A stretch of 64,000 nt of DNA from Adiantum capillus-veneris (Eukaryota; Streptophyta; Polypodiopsida; Polypodiales; Pteridaceae): the NCBI GenBank assembly GCA_014529385.2, contig CM043953.1, forward strand, positions 97,167,842 through 97,231,841. The letters run 5' to 3'. Made by a program: the position numbers and the translations under genes. Of this stretch, positions 1-11,280 are shown piece by piece. How positions within the stretch are numbered: the first letter of the stretch is position 1; every line of letters begins with the position of its first letter. The notes below the pieces were generated by a model. It did not search any database. It was not told the DNA's origin and saw only the letters and a program-made list of their open reading frames with translations.

Positions 1-1390
1 AACCATTGATTAATGTGATGTTGATTTGTCCAAAAGGTTCCATCTTTCTTGAAGCGATCGATACATCCCTTAAAAAAAACACTAGTGGATATATTGCTTG
101 TGTTTATGAGCGTTTGATTAGAAGATCAGGAGGACCTAAATATGTGACAGCCATTGTCACAGATAATGCATCTAACTACAAAGCAGCTGGAAAAGCAATT
201 GAAGCAAAGTGTTCAGAGATTACATGGGTTCCATGTGCTGCTCACACTTTGAATTTGCTCTTAAAGGACTTTGGAAAAGTTCCTTCTATTAAGCAAACTC
301 TTTAAGATGCAAACCACTTGGTGAAGTTTATAAGAGAGCATTCATTTTTTTACGGTTTGTTTAGAACAAAGTCCCCAACAAAAACTTTACAGATGTTTTG
401 TGTGACCCGCTTTGCGACAACATATTATGTTCTCTCCAAACTGCAGCAGGTAAAAGTAGCCCTTGTTGAAACAGTGGCAGATAGAAGATGGGATATTTGG
501 CTTGATAAATATACCAAGTATGAACCTACTGCTTCCAAATGCTATCAGCTTCAATAAACTCTCCTATTTTTGGAGAAATGTAGACAAAATAGTTACTGTC
601 ACAGAACCTTTCACTCATCTGATACGATTAGTGGACAAAGAAGCCTCTATCTTTGGACGGGTTTATTGGTACATGCATGAAGCCACTCGTAAGTTAAAAG
701 ATAGTACATCTTATGTAGAAAAAGAGAAAGCCATGATGATGACATTTGTCAAAAGGCGATGGGAACAGTTGCATACTCCTTTACATGGAGCAGGTTTTGT
801 CTTGGATCCCAAGTTCCAGATCCACGAGCAATATTCAAACAAAGAAGTGATCAGTGATTTCAAGAAAGTGTGTGCTCAACTATTAGGCAATGTGGATGGA
901 TAGGTGGCATACACACGGAAGATGACATATACTAGTAGAGAGGGAACATTTGGGGATCCTTGGCATATAGATGCTATCAAGACGATGAGCGCACCAATTT
1001 GGTGGAAAGAGTACGGTGGAGAAAAAGTGGAACTTCAACATGTGGCCGTGAGAGTATTGTCTGTTTGCTGCCTCAAGTGGTATCTGTGAAAGAAACTGGT
1101 CTTTATTCGCTTTCGTGCATACTGAAAGATGAAATTGATTAAGTCCTAAACAAGCTGCGGACTTGGTGTATGTCTTTTGTAACATGCGACTTATACATAA
1201 GCCTGTGCAGTTGGCCACATGTGCCACAAAAGAAAGCTTTGGGCGCTTCCAAACACACGAAGCAGCTCAAAATGAGCTCAACTCTGATGATGAAATGGAA
1301 TGGAATCCGAAAGATATTGATCCGGAATGTTCAGATGTCGAAGAAATTGATGACATGGTGCCTGTGATTGAGGGGACGGATGATCTGTAA
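1..1390 (+). pseudogene. hAT-superfamily transposase, broken, 5' end off the window
   Basis: This is a remnant of a hAT DNA transposase, the cut-and-paste enzyme. The first 300 bases encode the DUF659-like part of the RNase H fold, with the recognisable VTDNASNYKAAGKAIE and PCAAHTLNLLLKDFGK stretches. A TAA at 303-305 interrupts it and the same frame resumes to 557 (CVTRFATTYYVLSKLQ). A frame change then leads to 560-903, which carries the usual W-x2-VD-x-IV and RRWEQLHTPLHGAGFVLDPKF segments. The C-terminal dimerisation region follows in pieces: WWKEYGGE near 1000, an ERNWS-like patch near 1090, and LVYVFCNMRLIHK at 1163-1200. It ends with an acidic tail (DDEMEWNPKDIDPE) and a stop at 1390. 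At least three frame changes and one stop make it inactive. No terminal inverted repeats were identified. Confidence 0.88.
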
Positions 1391-1460
1391 AGTTTGTACT
1401 ATATGCTCAATTAATTTTGCAATGAGAAAATTATGTGGAGTTTAGCTTTACAATCCATAG

Positions 1461-1461
<1 letters not shown>

Positions 1462-1497
<36 letters not shown>
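1462..1497. repeat. (CT)n microsatellite
   Basis: An uninterrupted CT run follows the hAT remnant. It is the first of many CT/GA arrays in the window. The stretch 1391-1660 around it is AT-rich and holds no recognisable gene. Confidence 0.95.
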
Positions 1498-1499
<2 letters not shown>

Positions 1500-1660
1500 G
1501 TTAAAAAGAGGATAGTAGAGAGAACATAATTTACACAATTGCAACAACATTTGTCATGTCCATTTGTTCCAACAAATAGAGATTTACATACCAAAAAGAG
1601 GTTTTAATTACTAATATTGAGATTTAAGATACAAAAAGAGCTATGTATTGTTTGGGAGAT

Positions 1661-2386
1661 TTAATTTAAATCATGGGCTTGTTCTCCAAAGAGATCAGAT
1701 ACACGAAATTCTGAATTGCCAACTGAATCACTTGGGCCGGCATTGCCCATCTCTTCTTCTTTAACAGGACCATACCTTGGTTCGTACCATGCCAAATTTC
1801 TTTCTAGCTCTGTTGTACAAGCGTGCAACATGGCTGGGGTCTCTCCTTGACTTGCCAAATCCACGCCTTGTGTTGCAAGCTGCTCAATAACAGCGGCTTC
1901 TTCGGGAAAATATGTGTAACCTCTCTTGGGAGGAGGGTCTTCTTGATTAGCTTCCGATGCATGAATCTTCTCGGCTGGGCGCCCTTTCCCAACACCTCCT
2001 GTAGTGGAATGATCGTTCCAATTAACTTTGAGCCGCAATACATAGTAGCAATAACATTGTTGCACAAAGTAAATTGCCACTTGATTATTATTTGGTGGCG
2101 ATCTGTACACTTGGATAAATCTTGCAAGGATAGTGTGTTGCAGATCTGAAGCCTTCAAGGGAGCAGAAGCCTGTACGAAGTGATTCAGGCATAACTGTCT
2201 GCATTGCCTGTAATTCAGTGGCTCCCCTTGAATTTCTGATTCGTCTTGTTGGGTTGCAGCCAAAGCACTGAGATCTCCTTGAGCCACCCGAATCTCTTCC
2301 TCTTAGTAAATTTGTTGAGCCAATGCATGATTAAGCAAAGGATCATTAGGTTGCCGTGCGTTCTCGTCGGGAGCAATATCTTCCAT
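1661..2386 (-). pseudogene. Unknown protein gene, 242 codons with one premature stop
   Basis: I do not recognise this gene. The frame opens at an ATG at 2386 (MEDIAPDENARQ) and runs to a stop at 1661. It is interrupted only by a TAA at codon 28, just after ALAQQIY. Downstream of that stop the frame is open for 208 codons. The protein is acidic at its C-terminus, has a Tyr/Cys-rich middle (IYFVQQCYCYYVLRLKVNW) and a PPPKRGYTYFPEEAAVIEQL segment. No signal peptide or membrane helix is evident. It lies about 170 bp downstream of the kinase-like gene in the same orientation, so the two may be one transcription unit or two parts of one mobile segment. One premature stop in an otherwise open frame suggests recent decay or a sequence error. 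Confidence 0.45.
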
Positions 2387-2558
2387 AACTGAAATGCAAA
2401 CTAAGAAACTTTAGCGAGACAAGTCTTAGAACTTGGAAAAGAGAGATGGTTTAGAGAATTGAGTGATCTAACTTGAAATACTTTAAAACTTCAACTTGAT
2501 GAACTTTAAAAACATTGCGCACGTGACACCATTAATGCCAAAAAAGTTGATTTCTGGT

Positions 2559-3921
2559 TTAATCATCAATAGGTATCAAGCCAGATTCGGTTACAATATG
2601 ATAGCCAACATTATGGCTTCCATTCAAACACAGGCTTAAATCCCACATCTTAGGTCTATCTAAGGGTTTGGGAGATTTTCCACTAGCAAGATGTTTGTTT
2701 ACATTGCGCAAAAATTCACGCTTGAGAACCTCGGTGGGCTCTAGAATACATGCAAGCAAGCACCTAAGAGTATATATATCAGATGCCTTAGTGAATGGAG
2801 GAAAATTGGTGCTGATATTTTCAGGGGAATTCCATGGATAATCCTTCTCAAATTGAGCTCTACATTGAGGGGTGAGATTTGGCAGCTTGGGAAATGTTGC
2901 CAAAGTGTTTGATGGTGTACTTTGTCCCCAGTCCGCAATGCCAGCATACACTCCTCGCTTGCCAAAATGAAGTAGAATATTTCTAGTGTGTAGATCATTG
3001 TGAATAAATTCTTGATTATGCACGAATTTAATCGTCTGCAGAAGAGCATTGCATATTGGCAAAATGTTGTTTGTGAACTGCTGTACATTTCTAGATGTGT
3101 GTTGGAACTCTCTAATTGCAGGCTTGCTTCCATCATGATGACATGCCTGAATCCACTGCTCAAGATGACCTCCATTCCAAATCTTGAAGATCAACATAGG
3201 TCTTTTGCTATACCAAACAAGAGCATGGGGCAATATCATGCCACAATGCTGAAGAGTTGTAGTAGTTGCCTCCTCTAGCACAATCTGCAATGCTGGCTTG
3301 CTTCCTATTTGGTCTTTGTATATCTTCACCGCATAGACGGATCTTTGAAGAGAGGATGGCCCAGTGATACTTGTTTCACATTTGCAAAACGTCCTTCACC
3401 TAATTGGGGTGCTTGCAAGTGAAAGATGGAATGCTCCCCAAGTGAGTGTAGGACAGGAGGACACATCGTATTATCCAGGTTTACAGTGGACGACTAAGAA
3501 CCTGATGAAGGAGGTACATCCTCTTTTGTCCTACGACGTTTTGAAGAGCCTTCGATCTTATCTTTGCTCTTCAATTATGAATGTAGCTGTGCTACAAGCT
3601 ACATTCGCTCTTTGATTCCAGGTTTGGTTTTGATTTATGGATGAACCATACTTTCAAAACTTCTAGTGACCTGGACTAATAATTTCTTTATTGTGTTATG
3701 CATCACTCCATTAGTGCGCAGAGCTGGGTCAAATGAATCTAGGAATGCACTGCACAGCTTCAGCCAAGAATGTTCCACAAGTTCAATCACAAAATCATCA
3801 AACTTTGCCTGTAGTGGATCAAATACGCGTCACAAATGATCGTCTGAAGCTCCATAGAGAGACAAAATAAGAGCATGACTAATAATTTTGGGATGCTGAC
3901 GCGTTAACTTTGTCTCTACCA
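2559..3921 (-). pseudogene. Protein kinase-like gene, frameshifted
   Basis: The reading begins at an ATG at 3921 (MVETKLTRQHPKIISHALIL) with an N-terminal helical region of about 100 residues. A basic patch follows (KRRRTKEDVPP near 3530, possible nuclear signal). A kinase domain starts at the glycine loop GEGRFANVKQVSL (about 3400). A one-base frame change near 3335 separates this from the beta-3 lysine segment YAVKIYKD. From 3329 to 2559 the frame is open: catalytic loop HNDLHTRNILL (HRD is HND, catalytic Asp and Asn kept), IADWGQS in place of DFG, NSPE in place of APE, and SDIYTL for the helix-F Asp. Stops near 3830, 3633 and 3500 and at least one further frame change make it inactive as read, though all phosphotransfer residues survive. 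Family assignment beyond protein kinase is not possible here. Confidence 0.72.
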
Positions 3922-3934
3922 TGACTTAAGCCTG

Positions 3935-5262
3935 AAAATACATGAAGGAAATATAAATAAGGCAAATCCAAAATAGATAAAAATTTGACATATATGATTG
4001 TTAATAAATCTAAACAAAAACATTTCATGGCCAATAATAACCACCAGTAATGAAAGATCTAAACATTTCATGCATCATAATAACAACAGTAATGAAAGAT
4101 GCGATGGTTAAAGCATTCAAGATTGAAGAATGTAAAATATATATCTTCTCCCTGCAGTGCGACACGGGGTCAGCAGCAACCAGAGACGAAGAATTCATTA
4201 AATCCAATCTTCTTGCAGTGCGACGCGATGGTCAGCAACAACCAAGAACAATGGATTTAAAAACTCGAAACCTCTATCTGTAGTGCGACACGGTGGTCAG
4301 CAACAACAACCAGAGATGAGCTGGAAGCTATTGAATCCAATATCCTTGTAGTGCAATGCGATGGTCAACAACAACCAAGAACGATGGATTTAAAAATCCT
4401 AAACCTCTCCTTGCAGCGTGACACGATGGTCAGCAACAACCATAGACGAGGAATCTATTGAATCCAATCTCATTGCAGTGCGACACGATGGTCATCAGCA
4501 ACCAAGGACAATGGATTTGGCAACCCTAAACCCCTCTCTGCAGTGCGACACGGTGATCAGCAACAAACAGACGAGGAATCTATTAAACCCAATCTCCTTG
4601 CAGTGCGACACAATGGTCAGCAACAACCAAGGACGATGGTTTTAAAATCCTAAACCCCTCCCTGTAGTGCAACACGGTGGTCAGCAACAATCAGAGACAA
4701 AGAATCTATTAAATCCAATCTCCTTGCAGTGCGATGTGATGGTCAGCAATAACCAAGGATGATGGATTTGATAGCCTTAAACCCCTCCCTGCAGTGTGAC
4801 ATGGTGGTCAACAACAACAACCAAAGACAAGGAATCTATTTTTTTTAAATCCAATCTTCCAATAGTGTGACGCAATGGTCAACAATAACTAGGAAGAAAA
4901 GATGCATGATAGCTAACTCCTCCCTGTAGTGCAACTAGGTGGTCAGCAACAACCAGGGACGAAAAGTCTAATTGCACAACCTAAGCTACTCCTTGAAGTG
5001 AAACATGGAGGTCAGAAACAGTCAAGGACGAAGCATCTAAAGTCTAACCCCCCTTGCAGTATGTCACGAGGATCAACACAGCCAAGGATGGTGGGTGTCT
5101 AAACCTGCAGCCTAACACTGAGGTGTGAGCAAAGCTCCACAACAACAACGCTAGTAAAAAAAAAAATACAAACTAACACTGAGGTGCGAGCAAATCTCCA
5201 CAACAACAATGTTAGCAAATTAACTGCAAAAAAAGAAAGAAAAACACTATAAGAAAAATTAC
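3935..5262 (-). other. Probable 5' UTR intron of the kinase-like gene
   Basis: On the minus strand a consensus donor (GAGCAG then GTAATT) lies at about 5262. A consensus acceptor (TATTTTCAG) lies at about 3936, 15 bases before the kinase ATG. This would be a 1.3-kb intron in the 5' UTR, with the upstream non-coding exon containing the long GA run. The call is inference from splice consensus and position; no transcript evidence is available. Confidence 0.4.
4150..5100. repeat. Dimeric tandem repeat array, about 15 monomers of 60-70 bp
   Basis: A GCAGTGCGACACGGTGGTCA-like box recurs at about 4154, 4215, 4280, 4348, 4413, 4475, 4540, 4600, 4664, 4726, 4791, 4862, 4926, 4995 and 5056. Spacings mostly alternate between about 61 and 65 bp, and alternate monomers differ: one type continues with AGAGACGAGGAATCTATT, the other with CAAGGACGATGGATTT. 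The higher-order unit is therefore about 127 bp. Divergence rises towards 5100. The array fills the putative 5' intron of the kinase-like gene. Confidence 0.9.
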
Positions 5263-5330
5263 CTGCTCTGTGGCTCGCTACGGATGTTCTGTGCTCACTG
5301 TCTACTGCTCTCTCTAAGCTCCAGCAACTT

Positions 5331-5331
<1 letters not shown>

Positions 5332-5419
<88 letters not shown>
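5332..5419. repeat. (CT)n microsatellite, about 44 units
   Basis: A pure CT run; read on the minus strand it is a GA run in the inferred 5' UTR of the kinase-like gene, between the TATA-like region and the putative donor at 5262. Confidence 0.97.
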
Positions 5420-5420
<1 letters not shown>

Positions 5421-5431
5421 GCAATCACAAT

Positions 5432-5520
5432 CACAGCAATTCGTTTGAATTGCCGCGGCGCCCCTTTTTTTATAAGTATAAATATATTTCGTTCGAAATA
5501 TACTTCGATTGAAATGTTTT
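5432..5520 (-). promoter_or_regulatory. Candidate promoter region of the kinase-like gene
   Basis: Immediately upstream (minus strand) of the GA run lies a GC-rich block (CCGCGGCGCC), the short inverted repeat CAATTC/GAATTG, and an AT-rich stretch with TATAAGTATAAATATA and a second inverted repeat (TATTTCG/CGAAATA). The arrangement of TATA-like box followed by GA-rich leader resembles a plant core promoter, but this is inference. Confidence 0.3.
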
Positions 5521-5988
5521 TTATTCGGATATGTGCATGTATAATACGGATATACGGTGTATAAATCCGTAATATAAGTACAATTTATAATATAGGGGCG
5601 TATAAATGCAACTTAGCTCCTCAATCATCTCCATGAATACCATTTGGATAGGGACTATGTCATAGCCTTCTACATCATATAATTGTGTAGGTGCTGGTTT
5701 ATTAACACATACATCCATTGTGGCCAGGATCTGAGTTCGTTCAAAGGGTTTGAAAAAATGTTCAGGGAATGGCTCCACTATATATTCCACGTTATTCACC
5801 TCTCTGTCTAGATTGTAGTCTTGCCTTTGGGAACTTCCCGACTGAGAAGGCCCACATATCCAAATTGGAGTGTCTTTATGTATCCTGAAGGTAGTTTAGT
5901 CTTTGTAGAGGTCTCAAATTCTAATTGTTGTATTGGTGTCCTCAACACATGCTTGTAGGAATGGTCTTTCAAGACAATTCTACATGAA

Positions 5989-6207
5989 GTGACTATCACA
6001 TCCTTAAGTACGCCCATTGGTTTCTCTATGTGTCCATCTGCCAACTGCAGTTTCATTCTTGTTTACCTGGTTGCCGGTTTTCCCCAAGCTTCCCAGAGAT
6101 ATTTGGTTGCTATGGCAATGCCTGTATCACTGTCTAAAATACCCATGGTACTTATATCATTGTATTGTACTGGAAGGGTAGTGTTTCCCCCATTCCCTTT
6201 GCACTAG
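5989..6207 (-). pseudogene. Retropepsin remnant of element 3
   Basis: On the minus strand the segment reads MGILDSDTGIAIATKYLWE, then, after a TAA, MKLQLADGHIEKPMGVLKDV. This is the gypsy aspartic protease pattern (hydrophobic-Asp-Thr/Ser-Gly, then LADG-x7-G-x-L). The catalytic motif is altered by one extra Asp, and the in-frame stop splits the domain, so no active enzyme would be made. Confidence 0.65.
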
Positions 6208-7371
6208 TCCCCTACTTTGTTTATAGGTACTGACCTAACAATTTTAGTATGTATGTCTTTGTTTTGCAATTTTTCCAAGTCCATTTGAGATGCTTCTTTT
6301 AGTCTCACCTTCTCCATGGTGGTTTGTTATCTCCCCACAACTGTGATTTTAATCTCAGTAATTCTCCCAAGATGATTGTGCACTGAATTGGTGTTGACAT
6401 AATGGATTGTAGATTAGCCACATCCAAGGTTTGTCTTGGCCTTTCTAGTTTGGTTGCTTTGAGGACCATTTATTTCTCTTCATTCTCTCCTAAGTAGGAT
6501 GGTCGTGCCCGCAAAGTTCCAGATTTCAAAGGCCTAACTACTCGGATCCTCAATCTCCATATAATAATTGTTTATCTAGTCCCGTGGGAAATCTATCAAA
6601 CTGAACTTCCTCAATTAGAGCTGATTTCAAGGTTATACTCCCATCTTTTGCTTCTCTAACTCTTTTCCATAGGTATTTCGGCCAGTCTCCTTCAGCTATC
6701 AGCACCTCATCCCATCCTTCTTCACTATCAAGAACTTACAGTTTAGGTGATGGTGCTTCATCAATTGCCATGTTTCCCAACTCGTCCTTTCTTTAACTCT
6801 TTCCTTCATGGTTTCAGTCTTATTTTCAAATCGGTTTTGCCACAACCTCTTGTGGTGGATTCTATCTTTCCATTATGGTTTGTGTGATTTGCACAAGGTT
6901 TTTGTAAGCTTCTAGTCTAGCTGCTTCCATATCTGGTGTTGGATATTTTTTCCATTGATTTTCCAGGGTTGATCCGCTTTCAACCCAGCCTGGAATGCTT
7001 CCGGAGATGCATTGATTGGTTCATAGATTTGGTCGACCAGTACTGATCCAACTGGTTTTGATTTTGGTTCCTTGAGTAATGTTAAAGGAGTGTGAATTGT
7101 TTTGTCTATTTCCTTTTGTATCTTCTCTTCAGTCTCTTTTCGTTGTTTTTGTCTCTTAAGTTGGTACCTCTTGCATCTTTCTTTCCTAGAATTTTTAGAG
7201 GATTTACTGGATTTGTCAGATCCACTTGCGTTTTTCCGCTTGTTTTTGTCTTGGGCTCTAGTCATCACTTGAATAGGAACTGTCGGTTCCCATTATGATG
7301 AACTACTTGGCATGATTTGAATTATGTTTATAGTAGTTCTTTCTTTGTTGGTTGGATTCCTAGGAAAATCT

Positions 7372-7719
7372 TCAAGAAAGTTTCATCCCTTTTGTCCACA
7401 TGCCCCAATAAGCCTCTATAGGTTGTGCATTCTTATCCGATTTGAGATAGTCATTCTTCCAATGATCATCCGCTCCACAGTTATGGCAATTTCCAATTTT
7501 TGGTTTGGGCGTTGACTTGACCATTGGTGGTATCGCCCCCTGATTTGCAATAAAGTTAACATGTGTAGTTTCAGTAGGTGCTTGAAACATTGGCTCTATA
7601 GGGACTAGAGGAGGTTGGCTATACCACTCTTCTTCTATCTCGATTGTTACACAGCTTGTTTCAGGGTATAGAGTAATAGGTACTAGAGCTTGCTCATCCA
7701 TTTTTCCCTTGGGTAGCAT
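7372..7719 (-). pseudogene. Gag C-terminal zinc knuckle region of element 3
   Basis: The segment contains CHNCGADDHWKNDY, which matches a CCHC nucleocapsid knuckle (C-x2-C-x4-H-x4-C) except that the last Cys is Tyr. A Pro-rich linker precedes it. The loss of the fourth zinc ligand fits a dead copy. A separate basic Lys/Arg-rich stretch (6912-7268) lies between this and the protease. Confidence 0.7.
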
Positions 7720-7806
7720 ATACTTGATCGGTACAACATTATTCCCAGGGAGTAGTGGCTATTGGCCTAATAGTGGATGTTGTCTCTCTATATTCATTGG
7801 TGATCT

Positions 7807-8523
7807 CTACATTGGTGCCATACTTGTCGGGTAGCAATACATGTGTTGACCTTGTGGCCTCATTGGCATGTACTGAACATTCCCATCGTATTTAGGCTTG
7901 TAGTAGCACTCGTATGTCTCGTGATTTGTCCATTTCCCTTCAATGGTGTACCGTTTTACTTTCCTTTGCGGTTGTCCTTGATTTTTTCCTTGCAATGAGT
8001 CCCTCAATGGCATACTTTTCATGTTGATCATCATATCATTCATACGCTTTAGCATGTCCTCTGTAGAACTAGCAAGAGTTGCAACAATTGGTATGACTTG
8101 TGCTGGCACATTAGTTATTGTTCGTTCACTTTGTATGTCTTTAGCTTTACTTTCCTCATTATAAATCTCGCTCAGGTTGATCGCGTCTAGACTACATGCT
8201 TCCCAAGTCATATGTTTTTTGCTATACAAGATAGCATGTAATTCGTTGTTTAATAGTCCATCCAAAAATAATGAGACGAGTCTTTCCTTGGTTGGAATTT
8301 CCAACTCCGGACATTTATCTATATATTGCCTCATTTGACTCACACTATCCCTTATAGTCTCTCCCTGTTTCTCCATAAAACTATAGATTTGTGCCTTTGT
8401 ATTGTGCTTATTTCCCATTTTGGAACAAATAGTAGAAAATCTCATTGCCAAGTTTGGCAAGTCGGTTATTGATCCAAGCGGTATGGTTTGAAACCAAGTC
8501 AAAGCTTTGCCTTCCAAGGTCAT
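7807..8523 (-). pseudogene. Gypsy gag (retrotransposon capsid) of element 3
   Basis: A 238-codon open stretch encodes a retrotransposon gag core: MTLEGKALTWFQTIPLGSI, then SFMEKQGETIRDSVSQMRQ and CPELEIPTKERLVSLFLDGL. This is the usual W-F and rhythm of the Retrotrans_gag domain, which assembles the particle that packages element RNA. Homologous coding continues upstream to about 8830 past an in-frame stop (DPYDNLASFRQVLRTENIADF). The zinc knuckle follows after a further break. The ORF lacks a natural start and is a decayed fragment. Confidence 0.8.
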
Positions 8524-8860
8524 CCCAAACCCCTCACACTACATATGGAAATCAGCTATGTTCTCAGTTCTCAAGACCTGTCTGAAGCTGGCCAAATTGT
8601 CATAAGGATCCCCAGATCCGCTCTATTTTTTGACCCACTTTTGGAAATCTGATGGTCTAACTCTACGATTGTGTTTTACACCTTCTCTTTCTCTTCTAAC
8701 CGGTGTCTCTCCCATTAAACCCTCAAACCAATTGTTTGGTAAGTGTGACTTATGTGGATCCCTTCTTGTCCTTGAGTCACTCATTCCTCCCCTGTTATAG
8801 GTGGTTTCAACCTTTCTTTGTCTATTGGTACCATTGACATTGGTGCATCCAAAGTTGGTC

Positions 8861-10020
8861 CAAGCTGGGAAATGTGCAATGCTAGGCTAAGGCTGTAGGC
8901 ACAAGTGGAGTGCAAAAGGCTAGAGCAGGTATAAAGTCCTTGGGCAGACTAGTGGCAGCAAGAATGTATGCTTAATGCGGTTTTTTAGGCCAAAATGGCT
9001 TCAAAAAGGATCTTTATGGGATAGCAGGTAAACATGCGTGAATTTCCAAGTCAATGCTCTAAGATGTAGTGTTTGATGTGCTCTAAAAGCCCCTCCAAAG
9101 GGCTCATCAAACGGAGCCATGGTGTGCAAAAGATATTCTAGTTCAAAGTTAGAAGGTGTTGCAGATCCCCAACGGATAGTGCGACTAGGGACAGATGGCT
9201 AGAGAAAATGGCAGCGGATAGATGTGTAAAGCTCAAATGATGGAGCATACCCATCTTCTCAGATTGCTACTCAGAGATATGGATAGAAAGTTATGTCTAG
9301 TTGAAGTTTTGCCAAGGACTGAGCCTGTGCCTGCCTGAACGCATGGGGAGTCATGCCACTTGGTGGTTTTTGGATCTCTCCAAAGTTTGAGAAGGTAGAG
9401 TGCAGTGCAGAAGCAGGCAAGAATCAATGGCTCGTCAAATAGGGACGCGGTTGTTGAGTTATGGAGGGTCAAAGTTTGGGGCAGTCTACCGAGGGGAAGT
9501 ACCAGCTGCATTTTGTTGATTTTGGGGGCCTCAGTTTGTGGACTCGGAGGAGTCAAAAGGGGTGAGATTTGCAGGACTCAAAGTCAACATGGTGCAAATC
9601 TGACATGTCTTCAAAGCTTGGGATTCCGACCATCGGGCATGATATGGAAGCCTGGGGAAGGAGGCACCAAAAGGATTTTTTACATATGCTTTGTGGGGGA
9701 AGCTTTGAAAGTTGAGGGCCTTGGAGGAAGGTGAAATCGTAGTTGCCACATGGCCTTGAGTCCTCCCACATGCACTGGTGGGGGGTAGCCACACAGGGTA
9801 TAAGGCTAGGGTCATACACCATTAGGAGATTGTATAAGGGAGAGGGAGTGAGCTCCATTCTCGTGATGGCCATGGTGGTTGCTTGTCTACGGGAACTACA
9901 TGTTGGCACATGGGGCGCAATCGGGAATTATTTGGCACCATTTTGGCCAATGCCGATGGCCGGTGGAGGAGAGGGGCGGCTAGGAGGTGCTCTTGACATT
10001 GATGATGTGGCACGGCCATA
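8861..10020. other. Non-coding stretch, probably retroelement flank or LTR
   Basis: No recognisable protein domain is visible on either strand. A 118-codon minus-strand frame (9553-9909) has no family signature. The position between the gag end of element 3 and the LTR of the next element suggests LTR or leader sequence, but no paired LTR was found. Confidence 0.3.
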
Positions 10021-10049
10021 GTAGGGCTGGTTCTCGTGCCCCCAAGGGC

Positions 10050-10078
10050 CCCCTTCTTTTATTATACTACCCACCCCT

Positions 10079-10109
<31 letters not shown>

Positions 10110-10173
10110 TAGCAACCTTGCTAATGCTCGGGAGGAGGGGACGAGTCGTACGGTGGATAAGGGGGGGGGGGGG

Positions 10174-10242
<69 letters not shown>

Positions 10243-11275
10243 AAGGCAGCCCAAGGGAGCCGCCATGTGCAAAGGGTGGAAGGAAACAATCCAAAGCAAG
10301 GCCATTCCAAGGATGGGCACAACAGGACAAAGAAAGATAGAGCCCAAAGGGCCCTCAAAGAGGGCACGTCAAAGCAAGACAAGAGGCAATTGAGAAAGAG
10401 GGAGAATTCAAAGGATTCAAGCCCAAGGAGGCAGTTAAGAGCCGACCAAGGTGGGCAGATGGGGCAGAAAATTCAAAGGTGGGAAGAAGTAAGGTTAGGA
10501 AAAAAAAAAGTGAATAAAGAGTAAAAATAAAAAATAAGTGCAGAAAGAGTAAAAAAAAAAAATTCCATGGGGCACTAGCAACATCGCTAGTGCAACCCCC
10601 CCTTCAAGAGCATAATCCAAAGACATCAAAAGAGAGCAAACGAAAGCAAAGCTGCTGCCCTGTTCCTAAGCTTCCAAATTGGGATGCCAAATGGGCCAAT
10701 TAAAGTGCAATTTTCAAAGTTCAAGGACCCCCACTATAAAAGCCATTTTTTTAATGAAATAGGGGACTTTTTTTGTATTTTTTGAAGTCTACAGCAGAGT
10801 GGAGGTTTTTGGTAGAGGAGTGTGCCTTTCACTCCTCTTTGTATTTTTTCATGAAAATGGCCATTGTGGTGGCATTGCAAGCTCTCTACATGCCTTTTGA
10901 AGCATACTCAAGCCCATGTTGCCCTATTTTGCCGTTGTTTCCCCTTCTCCCCCTACTCTTTCTCCTGATCTTGTGTTTCCTTGTGGTGCCAGCAATGTGG
11001 ATGTGTGTGCCCCCCCGGACCGTTGGTCTTTGTGTGAGAGAGTGATACTAAGTGACTGTGTGTGTGTAAGGGTGGAGACAGGCCATGGGTGTAAATGTGC
11101 ATTGTGTGGTGGACTTGTGGAGTGTGTAAGCATTGGGAAAAGAGCAGGTCTTGGTCTGCTAGTGTAAAGTGTATTTTTGAAGGTGTTTTCTGAGAGGATA
11201 GGGGTGTTGTGGATACCCTAAGCTATAGAGTCCTTTTTTTTGGTGTCGGGTGTGTTCTCCCATTCCCCCTCTCCA
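10050..11275 (+). mobile_element. Probable LTR of gypsy element 4 (approximate left end)
   Basis: The right boundary is set by a terminal CA at 11275 followed by five bases and a primer-binding-site-like TGGTGCCCCCACTGAGG at 11281. The same arrangement occurs in element 2 at 19026/19033. A TATA-like CACTATAAAAGCC lies at about 10733, as expected for an LTR promoter. Poly-C (10081-10106), poly-G and (GA)n tracts (10161-10238) lie near its left end. The left boundary is a guess based on the length of the related LTR. Confidence 0.4.
10161..10238. repeat. Poly-G followed by (GA)n
   Basis: About 15 G residues run directly into about 31 GA units. A 26-base poly-C tract lies just upstream (10081-10106). 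Confidence 0.95.
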
Positions 11276-11280
11276 TCTTC

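Larger units (their letters stand above)
5600..8860 (-). mobile_element. Ty3/gypsy retrotransposon fragment (element 3): gag, zinc knuckle, protease
   Basis: Reading leftwards, this fragment carries gag, a zinc knuckle, a basic linker and the protease region, then stops before reverse transcriptase. It belongs to the same family as the element at 14.6-28.9 kb. The shared protease-to-RT linker includes LKDHSY-x-V-x-RTP and EPFPE-x8-ER/WTQILAT-x-DVC, followed by a YDVVP-like box. The left end near 5600 abuts the promoter-like region of the kinase gene. Reading-frame breaks are frequent, so the element is defective. No flanking LTRs could be delimited. Confidence 0.85.
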
